Under the pieces are notes generated by a model, which saw only the letters and a list, made by a program, of their open reading frames with translations, searched no databases and was not told where the DNA came from. This document shows positions 17,878 to 26,214 of a stretch of 64,000 nt of DNA, in pieces. Position numbers and translations under genes: made by a program. How positions within the stretch are numbered: the first letter of the stretch is position 1; each line of letters starts with the position of its first letter. Origin of the DNA: Exobacillus caeni (lineage in GTDB: Bacteria; Bacillota; Bacilli; Bacillales; Guptibacillaceae); NCBI RefSeq assembly GCF_005747095.1, contig NZ_SWLG01000010.1, forward strand, positions 92,560 through 156,559, written 5' to 3'.

Positions 17878-18594
17878 ATGGCGGCAGAACTATTTTTAGA
17901 AGACAGTTACCTGAAAGAATGCAACGCAAATATTGTGGAAGTGGAAGGAAATAAAGTGAAACTGGATCAGACTGTTTTTTATCCAACCGGCGGCGGGCAG
18001 GAGCATGACACAGGCTTTCTGGTACAAAACGGGCGGGAATATGAAGTAAGCAAGGTGAAGAAGGAAAAGGGAGATATCGTCCATTATGTAAAAGATCCAG
18101 AGGGGCTGGAAGAAGGAGAAGTGACTGCGGTTATCGATTGGAATCGTCGGTACAGCCTTATGAAACATCACTCCCTGCTTCACGTTCTTGCGAGTGTCTT
18201 TAACAAAGAATACGGATCATTATGTACGGGAAACCAGATATACCCTGACCGTGCACGGATCGATTTAACGGAAATCCACTCACTGGAAAAAGAAGACCTT
18301 GACCGAATCGTAGAACAGGCAAACAACGAAATCCACGCTAACCATCCGATCAGTTCCAGGGTGCTGCCAAGAGAAGAAGCGGAACAAATCTCAGGAGCGA
18401 TTAAAACGGTCGTAAATCTCATACCTGCTTTTGTAAAGGATATCCGTCTTGTTAAAATAGGCGAGATCGATGAACAGGCATGTGGCGGCACCCATATAGG
18501 AGAAACAAAGGAGATCGAAGGAGTAGTATTAGATAAAGTGAAAAACAAAGGGAAAGGGGTAACCCGATTAGAAGTTAGAGCAACTGCTGGATAA
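17878..18594 (+). CDS. AlaX-type alanyl-tRNA editing protein
   Basis: This free-standing editing enzyme of 238 residues is homologous to the editing half of alanyl-tRNA synthetase. It should hydrolyse Ser-tRNA(Ala) (and perhaps Gly-tRNA(Ala)). The zinc ligands are complete: His98 and His102 in HHSLLH, Cys202 and His206 in ACGGTH. An N-terminal beta-barrel domain (YPTGGGQEHDTG) precedes the catalytic domain. It starts 8 bases after AGGAGA and is divergent from ridA, with which it shares the upstream region. Such a gene among catabolic enzymes is unusual and points to a substrate that raises cytosolic serine. Confidence 0.93.
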   Translation: MAAELFLEDSYLKECNANIVEVEGNKVKLDQTVFYPTGGGQEHDTGFLVQNGREYEVSKVKKEKGDIVHYVKDPEGLEEGEVTAVIDWNRRYSLMKHHSLLHVLASVFNKEYGSLCTGNQIYPDRARIDLTEIHSLEKEDLDRIVEQANNEIHANHPISSRVLPREEAEQISGAIKTVVNLIPAFVKDIRLVKIGEIDEQACGGTHIGETKEIEGVVLDKVKNKGKGVTRLEVRATAG

Positions 18595-18622
18595 CCAAAA
18601 TATAGGTGATCTTTTACAGAGA

Positions 18623-18646
18623 GGATGGGAATTTTCCCATCCTTTT
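18623..18646 (+). terminator. Terminator after the alaX-like gene
   Basis: A perfect 9-bp stem (GGATGGGAA / TTCCCATCC) with a tight loop, then TTTTGTTATTT. Confidence 0.85.
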
Positions 18647-18694
18647 GTTATTTGACAAATTTTTAGAATTAAAAAAATTTTTTAATAAAAGTCA

Positions 18695-18723
18695 TTGACT
18701 CACATGCGTTAATAGGATAAACT
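18695..18723 (+). promoter_or_regulatory. Sigma-A-like promoter for amidohydrolase copy 2
   Basis: TTGACT at 18695 and TAAACT at 18718 are separated by 17 bases, ending 36 bases before the gene start. It would start the amidohydrolase-transporter-amidohydrolase unit separately from alaX. Confidence 0.55.
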
Positions 18724-18759
18724 TACAGAAAATTTTAATTATTTTGAAAGGGGAAAAAG

Positions 18760-20016
18760 ATGGCAAATCAGATATTCTTAAAAGGCGGTTTGTTGATCGA
18801 TGGGAATGGTGGGAGAGTCATAGAGAATGCAGGCGTTTTAATAGACGGAGAAAAGATAGCTGCAGTCGGCCCTGCCGATACAATCCCCGTTCCTGATGAT
18901 GAGGAAGTTGTTGATCTCGATGGCAAAGTGATCATGCCTGGTCTTATCGATGCCCATGTCCACCTTGTCGGGGTGAAGAACCTGAACTTGATGATGGCAG
19001 CGCTTGAACCGACCGAAGTGCAGATGGGACGAGCATTAAAAGATTTACCCAAGCTTATTGATGCCGGCGTAACCGCAGTCCGTGATGTTGGAAGCCAGGT
19101 CGCACTTCACATAAGAAATCTGATCAAGGACGGAGTGTATGAAGGTCCCAGAGTGAAGACTTCTTACAAAATTTTGGGACAAACAGGCGGACATGGTGAC
19201 ATACATATGCTCCCACCGGAATTTAATACGAACCGTACTTGCGATGGTGTGGATGATTGCCGTAAAGCAGCACGTGAACAGTTCCGTGCCGGTGCAGACT
19301 TCATCAAGATCTGTTCTTCCGGTGGAGTTCTCTCGGAAAAAGATGACCCGCGCTCTCCTCAATTAACCGTAGAGGAAATCGCGGCGATTGTTTACGAAGC
19401 AGAAGCTGTAGGCTCGTATGTTGCTTCACACGCACAAAGCACACAGGGAATCATTAACGCATTGAAAGCCGGAGTAAAAACGATTGAACACGGTATCCTG
19501 ATCGATGAGGAAGGAATAGAATTGATGCTCCAAAATGATGCATACCTTGTTCCAACGTTAGCCATCGTGAAGAGGATCGTTGAGGAAGGTGCCGAGTACG
19601 GCGTTCCGGAATTTGGACTTAAGAAAGCAAAGACATATTATGACCTTCATATCCAGAACATGAAAAAAGCCTATGCCGCCGGTGTGAAGATAGCAGCAGG
19701 AACGGATTTTGCCGGTTGTGATCCTGTTGATCATGGTGGTAATGCGTTAGAGCTCGAGTTACTAGTGAATGAGGTTGGTTTAACACCGATGGAGGCGATT
19801 GTCTCCGGAACGAAAATCTCTGCAGAGGCAATCGGTCTTGGTGAAGAAGTAGGAACGATTGAAACCGGTAAGCTTGCAGACTTGATCGTGGTCGACGGCA
19901 ATCCGGCCCAAGATATTTCTGTTCTGTTAGACACAAACAACATCAAGCAGGTGTATGTCGGCGGAAAACGTTATAAAAACGGTGTGGCTGTAAAGAAAGA
20001 AGTAGAACTTGTCTAA
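18760..20016 (+). CDS. Metal-dependent amidohydrolase, copy 2
   Basis: This amidohydrolase-superfamily enzyme has 418 residues. It shows the HxH metal motif in GLIDAHVHLVGV, TGGHGDIH, the Lys strand FIKICSSGG, the His strands SHAQST and KTIEHGIL, and Asp in AAGTDFAG. It is more divergent from copies 1 and 3 than they are from each other: its CDGVDDCRKAAREQFRAGAD segment replaces the EADG-type loop, so its substrate is probably different. It starts behind GAAAGGGGAAAAAG and lies 55 bases before the transporter gene, so they form one operon. Confidence 0.9.
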   Translation: MANQIFLKGGLLIDGNGGRVIENAGVLIDGEKIAAVGPADTIPVPDDEEVVDLDGKVIMPGLIDAHVHLVGVKNLNLMMAALEPTEVQMGRALKDLPKLIDAGVTAVRDVGSQVALHIRNLIKDGVYEGPRVKTSYKILGQTGGHGDIHMLPPEFNTNRTCDGVDDCRKAAREQFRAGADFIKICSSGGVLSEKDDPRSPQLTVEEIAAIVYEAEAVGSYVASHAQSTQGIINALKAGVKTIEHGILIDEEGIELMLQNDAYLVPTLAIVKRIVEEGAEYGVPEFGLKKAKTYYDLHIQNMKKAYAAGVKIAAGTDFAGCDPVDHGGNALELELLVNEVGLTPMEAIVSGTKISAEAIGLGEEVGTIETGKLADLIVVDGNPAQDISVLLDTNNIKQVYVGGKRYKNGVAVKKEVELV

Positions 20017-20071
20017 GGGGATAAAAAGGGAAAAACGAATCTAAAAAATGATTTGAGGGGAAGGGATTTAT

Positions 20072-21277
20072 TTGTTAAATGAACCGGTTGTTGCCACGAT
20101 GATCATTCTTGCTTTGATTGCGGTTGGTGAAGTGGTATCTATCAAGACCAGAGCGAGAGTACCGATGCTATTGGTAGTTTTATTAGGATATCTTGTCTTA
20201 CTGTGGGTAGGCGTATTTCCGCAGGATCTTGTTGCGAACTCGACGTTTTCAACAGTTGGAGCAGTATTGATCGCTCCTTTAATCGTCCACATGGGTACAC
20301 TTATTCCGATGAAAATTATCAGACAGCAGTATAAGTCGGTTATCATCGCATTACTAGGTATCATTATTGCTGCTGGAACAATCCTGTTAACAGTGTCTCC
20401 GATCTTTGGTTATAAAACCGCTGCAGCAGGAACCGGGCCGCTGACGGGTGGAATCATTGCCTTTGTTGTAACTTCAGAAAAACTTCAGGCGTTAGGCTTA
20501 ACAGCTCTTGTAACGATTCCTGTTCTTATCCTTTCTCTTCAAAGTTTAATCGGGCTTCCTTTGACAACGCACTTCCTGCGCCGTTATGCCGTAAAGGTGA
20601 AGGCGGAAATGGGAAATAAGCCATTCGTAGCTGCAACAGCTGAAGCGGCAGTTCAGTATGAACCGGTTGGAAGGAAAGAAAATACGGAAGAAGCTCCAGC
20701 TAAGAAAAGCTGGATTCCAGATCGGTATGCTACGCCATCTATCTTGCTTTTCCAATTGTTTTTCGGTGGATCGATCGCAGTTGTAGCCGGAAGCCTTACA
20801 GGTGTTCACTACAGTATCTGGGCGCTTGTGATCGGTTTAGTAGGAACATTAAGCGGTTTCTATCGTGACAAGATGATGGAACGCGCGAATTCCTTTGGGG
20901 TAGGGATGGTCGGTGTTATCTTCGTTATCATTCCTTCTATGAATCAAGTAACGTTCGGGTTGTTCTTACAAAACCTGCCGGCAGTATTCACGATTCTATT
21001 GATTGGTGCTGCAGGTATCATTCTCGGAGGATACGTTGGATCAAAGCTAGTAAAGTGGGATGTTACAAAAGGAATTCCGGTTGCGCTAACAGCTATGTAC
21101 GGATTTCCTGGCGACTATCTTGTTTGTGAGGAAGTAAGCCGAAGTGTTGGCGAAACGAAAGAAGAGCAGGAACATATCTTTAATGAAATCCTGTCTCCTA
21201 TGCTGGTTGGCGGGTTTACAACCGTAACGATCGCTTCCATTGTCATCGCAAGCGTTCTGATGGGCACTCTCTCGTAA
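20072..21277 (+). CDS. Polytopic membrane protein, probable transporter of the catabolic cluster
   Basis: This hydrophobic protein of 401 residues has about ten to eleven membrane segments and a polar loop near residues 185-215 (RKENTEEAPAKKSWIPDR). GTGPLTGGIIAFVVTSEKLQ and YVGSKLVKWDVTKGIPVALT are notable conserved-looking segments. I do not recognise the family with certainty. Its position between two amidohydrolases suggests it imports their substrate. The start codon is TTG at 20072, 7-8 bases after GGGGAAGGGA; the next in-frame ATG (20099) lies inside the first membrane helix. Confidence 0.75.
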   Translation: MLNEPVVATMIILALIAVGEVVSIKTRARVPMLLVVLLGYLVLLWVGVFPQDLVANSTFSTVGAVLIAPLIVHMGTLIPMKIIRQQYKSVIIALLGIIIAAGTILLTVSPIFGYKTAAAGTGPLTGGIIAFVVTSEKLQALGLTALVTIPVLILSLQSLIGLPLTTHFLRRYAVKVKAEMGNKPFVAATAEAAVQYEPVGRKENTEEAPAKKSWIPDRYATPSILLFQLFFGGSIAVVAGSLTGVHYSIWALVIGLVGTLSGFYRDKMMERANSFGVGMVGVIFVIIPSMNQVTFGLFLQNLPAVFTILLIGAAGIILGGYVGSKLVKWDVTKGIPVALTAMYGFPGDYLVCEEVSRSVGETKEEQEHIFNEILSPMLVGGFTTVTIASIVIASVLMGTLS

Positions 21278-21313
21278 TAAAGGCTTAAAAATTTTCCTGT
21301 GATGGAGGGACAT

Positions 21314-22522
21314 ATGAAGACAAAAATTTCGAATATCCAGCTGTTCGACGGAACTGGCTCTGATTTAACAAAGACTACTATACTTTTTGATGAAAAAGAG
21401 ATTTTAGCAATCGGAGATAAAGCGGAAGATGCGGATGCCGACCAGGTGATCGATGGCGAGGGACTAACATGTGTCCCAGGCCTGATCGACTGCCACGTTC
21501 ATCTCACCATGGACGGAAACGCCGATCCTTTTGCAGATGCTCTTGGAAACACGGAAGCGGATGATGCTTATAAAGCATACCGCAACGCTCAAAAACAAAT
21601 CGAAAGCGGCGTCGTTACAGTCCGTAATGTCGGATCGAAAGACAACGTTGATATCGCGCTAAGAAAAGCGATTGAGAAAGGGGTCGTAAAAGGCCCGCGG
21701 ATCGTTGCTTCTGGTGAACCGATCGTTATGACAGGCGGCCACGGGCATACGATGGCGATCGAAGCGGACGGTGTCGATGAAGTCCGTAAAGCGGCCCGTA
21801 CCCAGTTGAAGAAAGGGGCAGACCTCCTAAAGCTGATGGCGACTGGAGGAGTAATGACACCAGGGGTAGACCCGAACTCTCCGCAGCTTGGTGAAGATGA
21901 GTTGCGATGCGCCTGTACTGAGGCGACGAACGCAGGCAAAACAACTGCTGCACACGCACAGGGTGTGGAAGGGATCAAGAATGCGATCCGCGCCGGGATT
22001 ACAACGGTAGAACATGGCATTTACTTAGATGACGAAGCGATCGATATGATGCTGGAGCGGGGCACATTCCTCGTCCCGACGCTTGCCGCTCCGTTTAACA
22101 TCGTAGAGTATGGACTTGAAGCGGGAATACCAGAACACGCTGTACAAAAATCAGAGCGAGTAATGGATGACCATCAGAAGAGCTTCTATCAAGCTTACAA
22201 AAAAGGCGTAAAAATAGCTGCCGGAACAGATGCAGGAACGCCATTTAACAGGCACGGCGACTTTGTAACAGAGCTTGAACTGATGGTAAAGAACGGCATG
22301 AAAAATGATGACGTCCTTCGTTCAGCAACAAAAGTGGCAGCAGAGGCGATGAAAATCGACAGCAAAACAGGAACTGTCGAAGAAGGAAAGCTCGCAGACC
22401 TGCTGCTAGTCAAGGGTAACCCGCTTGAGGATATTTCAGCTTTGCGCAAGGTCGTTAAAGTTTTTAAAGAGGGCGAATGCTATGTTTCGAAAGACGTTAA
22501 AGAGCAGGCGGTAGTGAACTAG
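21314..22522 (+). CDS. Metal-dependent amidohydrolase, copy 3
   Basis: This amidohydrolase-superfamily protein of 402 residues is closely similar to the minus-strand copy at 15027 (shared MKTKI start, GLIDCHVHL, VMTGGHGH, AIEADG, ADLLKLMATGGV, AAGTDAGTPFN). Metal ligands are present as in the other copies. In-frame GTG 21299 and ATG 21302 exist, but ATG 21314 sits correctly after GGAGGGACAT. A duplicated amidohydrolase on opposite arms of one cluster suggests that the two act on related substrates, for example different acyl groups or dipeptides. Confidence 0.9.
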   Translation: MKTKISNIQLFDGTGSDLTKTTILFDEKEILAIGDKAEDADADQVIDGEGLTCVPGLIDCHVHLTMDGNADPFADALGNTEADDAYKAYRNAQKQIESGVVTVRNVGSKDNVDIALRKAIEKGVVKGPRIVASGEPIVMTGGHGHTMAIEADGVDEVRKAARTQLKKGADLLKLMATGGVMTPGVDPNSPQLGEDELRCACTEATNAGKTTAAHAQGVEGIKNAIRAGITTVEHGIYLDDEAIDMMLERGTFLVPTLAAPFNIVEYGLEAGIPEHAVQKSERVMDDHQKSFYQAYKKGVKIAAGTDAGTPFNRHGDFVTELELMVKNGMKNDDVLRSATKVAAEAMKIDSKTGTVEEGKLADLLLVKGNPLEDISALRKVVKVFKEGECYVSKDVKEQAVVN

Positions 22523-22544
22523 TAATCTGGTTTTCCGTCGTAAG

Positions 22545-22724
22545 AGGACATCTGTTCCGCTAATGTGTGAAATAATGCTTGATTTCAATTTTTATAGGAC
22601 ATATGATCCTTTATTTTAGATTTTCAATGCTGTTTCACTCAGTTTTTGATCAAATAGCGGAACAGATGTCCTAAAATACTGGAAAAATAGCTGCTTTTAA
22701 GCAAATAGCGGAACAGATGTCCTA
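22545..22724. repeat. Three-copy intergenic repeat, AGGACATCTGTTCCGCTA family
   Basis: AGGACATCTGTTCCGCTA at 22545-22562 recurs in inverse orientation at 22655-22672 and at 22706-22723. The two inverse copies share a longer identity (CAAATAGCGGAACAGATGTCCTA). The first and either later copy could form a long hairpin. The repeats fill the gap between copy 3 and the M20 gene, with no gene inside. Confidence 0.8.
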
Positions 22725-22807
22725 TAATTTCATAGCATCACAAAAAACAACAAAGTAATTCACCAGATTTATATTCAACAAATAATTATTAGGATGGTGT
22801 CTTATAA

Positions 22808-24004
22808 ATGGAAAAACTATATCAGCAGCTTGATCAATTGTACGATGAAATGGTGGAAGTTTTCCGCCATCTCCACATGCATCCTGAACTATCTTTCGAA
22901 GAAGTGGAAACCCCTAAGTTCATCGCAAGCTTCCACACACAGCTAGGGCACGAAGTTCGGACTGAAGTGGGAGGACGAGGCGTTGTTGCAAAACTAAAAG
23001 GTGGAAAACCTGGACCGACCATCGCCCTACGCGCTGACTTTGACGCACTGCCGATCAAGGAAGAAACAGATCTTCCCCATAAGTCCAAAGTGGATGGTGT
23101 GATGCATGCATGTGGCCATGACGGCCATACTGCTGAACTGCTGATTCTGGCAAAAGCGCTTAACAAAATGCAGGACGAGCTTGAAGGTACGATCGTATTT
23201 ATCCATCAACACGCTGAGGAGTATCAGCCGGGCGGTGCGATCGCGATGATCGAAGACGGTTGCCTGGAAGGCGTCGATGTGATCTTTGGCACGCACCTAT
23301 GGGCTAACGCACATGTTGGTGAAGTAGGCTTCCGATCCGGCCCGGCGATGGCAGCAGCAGACCGGTTCCATATTACGATCCAGGGGCAGGGGGGACATGG
23401 TGCACAGCCACATTTAACAAAGGATTCTGTCGTGATCGCTTCCCAGGTCGTTACTAACCTGCAGCAGATCGTGGCACGCCGTGTTGATCCACTTGAATCA
23501 GCCGTTGTTTCCGTTGGGAACTTCGTTGCGAAAAATGCGTTCAACGTTATCGCTGACACTGTTGAGCTAACAGGAACTGCCAGGACGTTTAAAGAAGATG
23601 TTCGTAATTTAGTGGAAGCAGAAATCGAGCGTGTCGTAAAAGGAGCATGCCTCTCTGCAGATGCTGATTATAAGTATGAGTTTGTGCGGGGTTATCCTGC
23701 GTGTGTGAACCATCCGGAGGAAACGGAATTCGTTGCAGGGCTAGCTGAATCTGTACCTGGAGTGACAAACGTATACGAAGCAGCTCCGCAAATGGGTGGA
23801 GAAGACTTCTCTTATTATTTGCAGCATGTAAAAGGAACGTTCTTCTTCACTGGAGCAGGCGATCCGGAATGGGAAAAAACGTATCCACACCACCATCCTA
23901 AATTTAAAATCAGTGAAAAAGCGATGCTTGTTGCTGCCAAAACACTTGGAAAAGCTGTGATCGAATATGCAAAGAAACAGGCTAACGTTCCTGTTGAACA
24001 ATAA
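22808..24004 (+). CDS. M20 family N-acyl-amino-acid amidohydrolase
   Basis: This cytoplasmic binuclear zinc amidase (398 residues) belongs to the M20D group (hippurate / N-acyl-L-amino acid hydrolases). Motifs are ALRADFDALPIKEE, MHACGHDGHTAELL (metal His and Asp region), IHQHAEEYQPGGA with the catalytic Glu pair, and the dimerisation-domain His in GGHGAQPH. It ends the plus-strand arm of the catabolic cluster, separated from copy 3 by repeats. Its likely role is to free an amino acid from an acyl group, which fits the downstream use of that amino acid by the dehydratase and RidA. Confidence 0.9.
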   Translation: MEKLYQQLDQLYDEMVEVFRHLHMHPELSFEEVETPKFIASFHTQLGHEVRTEVGGRGVVAKLKGGKPGPTIALRADFDALPIKEETDLPHKSKVDGVMHACGHDGHTAELLILAKALNKMQDELEGTIVFIHQHAEEYQPGGAIAMIEDGCLEGVDVIFGTHLWANAHVGEVGFRSGPAMAAADRFHITIQGQGGHGAQPHLTKDSVVIASQVVTNLQQIVARRVDPLESAVVSVGNFVAKNAFNVIADTVELTGTARTFKEDVRNLVEAEIERVVKGACLSADADYKYEFVRGYPACVNHPEETEFVAGLAESVPGVTNVYEAAPQMGGEDFSYYLQHVKGTFFFTGAGDPEWEKTYPHHHPKFKISEKAMLVAAKTLGKAVIEYAKKQANVPVEQ

Positions 24005-24031
24005 AAGATGAAGAGAAGGCTTTAGAATGGC

Positions 24032-24072
24032 AAAAAACCGGCTGGGATAAAAATTCCCTGGCCGGTTTTTAA
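24032..24072 (+). terminator. Intrinsic terminator after the M20 gene
   Basis: AAAAACCGGC (24033) pairs with GCCGGTTTTT (24061), and the stem extends inward with CTGGGA / TCCCTGG. It ends in a T run. Confidence 0.9.
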
Positions 24073-24253
24073 TATATTAGAAAATGGAACAACTAAGCGA
24101 GACATGCTTTTTTCTTCTCCTGGATCAGTAAACTTCTTACATATTCATTGTGTTTCTTACCTTTATATTACCTGTTTATAATAATTTGGTTAATTAGATA
24201 TATGGTTACTTAAACGGGGGTATTACTTTAGAAAGTTCTCAAGGGGTGAAAAC

Positions 24254-24601
24254 ATGGTCAGTAAGTTAAACAGGCTATATGAAATCGAAACAGACCTTAA
24301 CAGGCTGCAAAAGGCGATTAATGATAACGAGAAAACGTTTCTTCCGTTAATGAGAGAGCTGTTTCCTGTTACTTTCATGCAAAAATATACTAAATTCTCT
24401 TCTATTGATAGCTTTTTAGAGGAAAGCCCCTGGGATTTTTCATCAAAGGAGGCTTTTGAGGATCTTGCAGACCATTATTGGGATGAATTTATTAATGAAA
24501 ACACCGACTTCAATTCCTGGGAGGAGATGATGACGGTTGGACTGAATAAATGGCTTAATAAAAAAGCTGAACATCTAACGTTTCTCATCAAAGAATCTTA
24601 A
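24254..24601 (+). CDS. Small acidic helical protein, unknown
   Basis: I do not recognise this 115-residue cytoplasmic protein. It has no signal or membrane segment. Residues 5-30 are predicted helical (LYEIETDLNRLQKAINDNEK), and the rest is acidic and rich in aromatic residues (WDFSSKEAFEDLADHYWDEF). A good ribosome site (AAGGGGTGAAAAC) precedes the ATG. The zinc-ribbon mini-gene follows about 60 bases later and may be co-transcribed. Confidence 0.6.
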   Translation: MVSKLNRLYEIETDLNRLQKAINDNEKTFLPLMRELFPVTFMQKYTKFSSIDSFLEESPWDFSSKEAFEDLADHYWDEFINENTDFNSWEEMMTVGLNKWLNKKAEHLTFLIKES

Positions 24602-24660
24602 AGAGGCTTTAAACGTAAAGATTCGCATCTTCCTACAAAAATGAGAAGGAGTTGTTGAGA

Positions 24661-24789
24661 ATGTTCGAGCACCAGTGCCCTGAATGCGGAGCCCAGGCTG
24701 AACCACTGAAATCAGAACCATTCAAACTCTGTCCCGAGTGCCATACAGTAATGGCTTATATTGGAGAAAAAGAAGAGCAGGAGGAGTAG
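24661..24789 (+). CDS. 42-residue zinc-ribbon protein
   Basis: A very short frame, ATG to TAG, encodes MFEHQCPECGAQAE...LCPECHTVMAY with an acidic tail. The two CPxC pairs, separated by 14 residues, form a plausible zinc ribbon. It starts 7-8 bases after AGAAGGAGTTG, so translation is likely. The function is unknown; such mini-ribbons can be adaptor or DNA/RNA-binding proteins. Confidence 0.65.
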   Translation: MFEHQCPECGAQAEPLKSEPFKLCPECHTVMAYIGEKEEQEE

Positions 24790-25180
24790 TTTCCATTAAC
24801 CGGATGAGGTTGCCAGGATCAAACCGAATATCTTATTGTAAGCAGGGATGACTCAAAAACAAAGTGTCAAGCACCTCCAACATTTTAACTAGATGGACTT
24901 GTATTAATGTTCATATGGATATTGCTAAACGGAGAGAGACAGGTAACTATAAGTCTAACGGGTTCCGTTTTGAACAGTAAGTGACAGTAAAATTGACGTG
25001 CTATTTAAATACAAATTAGCACGTCAATTTTTTATTATTGAAGAGCCACTTTACATAGTTTTGGACAATGAAAATTGAGGGTAAGCTACTCAACTGACGG
25101 GCAGAATAGATTAAGTAGTTATATGTGTTTTAAAATAAACTAAGAAAGCACACACTATTTATTGTATAGGAGTGTGTTAT
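24790..25180. other. Gene-free stretch
   Basis: No supported gene is seen in these 391 bases. A hairpin lies at 24990-25030, and upstream of it short frames carry stops. Base composition becomes AT-rich from here on. Confidence 0.5.
24990..25034. terminator. Strong hairpin, possible bidirectional terminator
   Basis: AAATTGACGTGCT pairs perfectly with AGCACGTCAATTT (13 bp, 15-base loop), followed by TTTATT. Confidence 0.65.
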
Positions 25181-25735
25181 ATGAATTTTATGGTATATAC
25201 TGCAGAATGGAATGATGTTTTAAAATTACGTTTAAAATTAAAAGAAACCAACCTTGATTATTGGCTTCACCACAATTTATTTTCTTTTTCTTGGTGGTTC
25301 CTTCTTATTACAATGATATTATTCTTAATTTTATGGTGGCTTTTATTGGACAAATCTCGAATGATGGAGATACTTTTATACGGTTTTTTAGTGACTACAT
25401 TAGTGATCTTACTTGATATAATAGGCGTATCATATGTGTTATGGGGTTACCCAAATATGTTGACACCTTTAATTCCTCCTATTTTAGCTATTGATATTGG
25501 GCATTTACCATTTATTTATATGATTATTTACCAATACTCATCTTCGCGAAAATCATTTTTCATTTTAATGGTGATAACATCTTTCTTTTTAGCTTTCATT
25601 TTTGAACCACTTGCAGCATGGTTAAGAATTTATGAATTAAATAATTGGCGCCACATATACTCATTTCCAATATATTTTGTAATAGGTGTCCTATGTAAGT
25701 GGTTTATATCAAAAATAAAAAAATTAGAAAGTTAA
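25181..25735 (+). CDS. CBO0543-family integral membrane protein
   Basis: This is a 184-residue membrane protein with about five hydrophobic segments. The pattern VLWGYPNMLTPLIPP, LPFIYMIIYQY, FEPLAAWLRIYELNNWRHIYSF and the final PIYFVIGVLCKWF matches the CBO0543 family common in Bacillus and Clostridium, whose function is unknown. A GTG at 25172 is in frame, but ATG 25181 follows AGGAG by 8 bases. It is strongly AT-rich compared with the genes before 24 kb. Confidence 0.8.
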   Translation: MNFMVYTAEWNDVLKLRLKLKETNLDYWLHHNLFSFSWWFLLITMILFLILWWLLLDKSRMMEILLYGFLVTTLVILLDIIGVSYVLWGYPNMLTPLIPPILAIDIGHLPFIYMIIYQYSSSRKSFFILMVITSFFLAFIFEPLAAWLRIYELNNWRHIYSFPIYFVIGVLCKWFISKIKKLES

Positions 25736-25746
25736 TGCGAGAGTTG

Positions 25747-25779
25747 AAAAGCAACGCAAATTAAAGCGTTGCTTTTTAA
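25747..25779 (+). terminator. Terminator after the CBO0543-family gene
   Basis: AAAAGCAACGC pairs perfectly with GCGTTGCTTTT over an 8-base loop, followed by TAATT. Confidence 0.85.
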
Positions 25780-25794
25780 TTAAAAGAATTTTCG

Positions 25795-26080
25795 GTAGGA
25801 ATCCAGTATCAGCTTTCCGCTTAACTGAGCATAAATCCGCGTCGGTTCACTCTTTTCGTGCCCCTTACTTTGGATTGCTTAAATCAGAGCACCGTTGTTT
25901 CATAAGTGAGAAGCATAACTGTGTCTCAGTTGATGAGGATAAATTTCTTTATTGATTCCTGCCCGGGTTGAAATAACGTTTCAGTAAGTTACTTGTAGCT
26001 TGTATGCTTTTAGAGTTGAGTGAAAAACCTTTGATTCATTTGTCTGCTTCATAGGATTTTCAGGCTTCGGATAGCAGCAT
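25795..26080 (-). pseudogene. Decayed tyrosine recombinase (XerC/D-like integrase), C-terminal part
   Basis: Reading the minus strand gives AGINKEIYPHQLRHSYASHL, a stop, NNGALI, a stop, then AIQSKGHEKSEPTRIYAQLS and GKLILDSYRKF. This is the C-terminal catalytic part of a tyrosine recombinase. The Arg and His of LRHS, the His of KGHE and the Tyr of RIYAQ all sit at their expected places. Two in-frame stops and at least one frameshift upstream (a KRYFN segment in another frame before AGINK) show it is dead. Upstream boundaries are approximate. It marks the low-GC segment as former mobile DNA. Confidence 0.8.
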
Positions 26081-26214
26081 TTTATATCCCACCAATTAAC
26101 AAGTTATCAGGATTATTGACAGTTTAAAAGAATCTTACCCAGGGTGAGTACCCAAATTATGGTACAATTTTTAGTGAAAAAACAGTTAAATTTAAAAAGA
26201 TACTTTAAATTAGG

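Noticed and set aside
22545..22724. CRISPR array
   Set aside because: There are only three copies, in mixed orientation, with unequal spacing (92 and 33 bases) and no cas genes.
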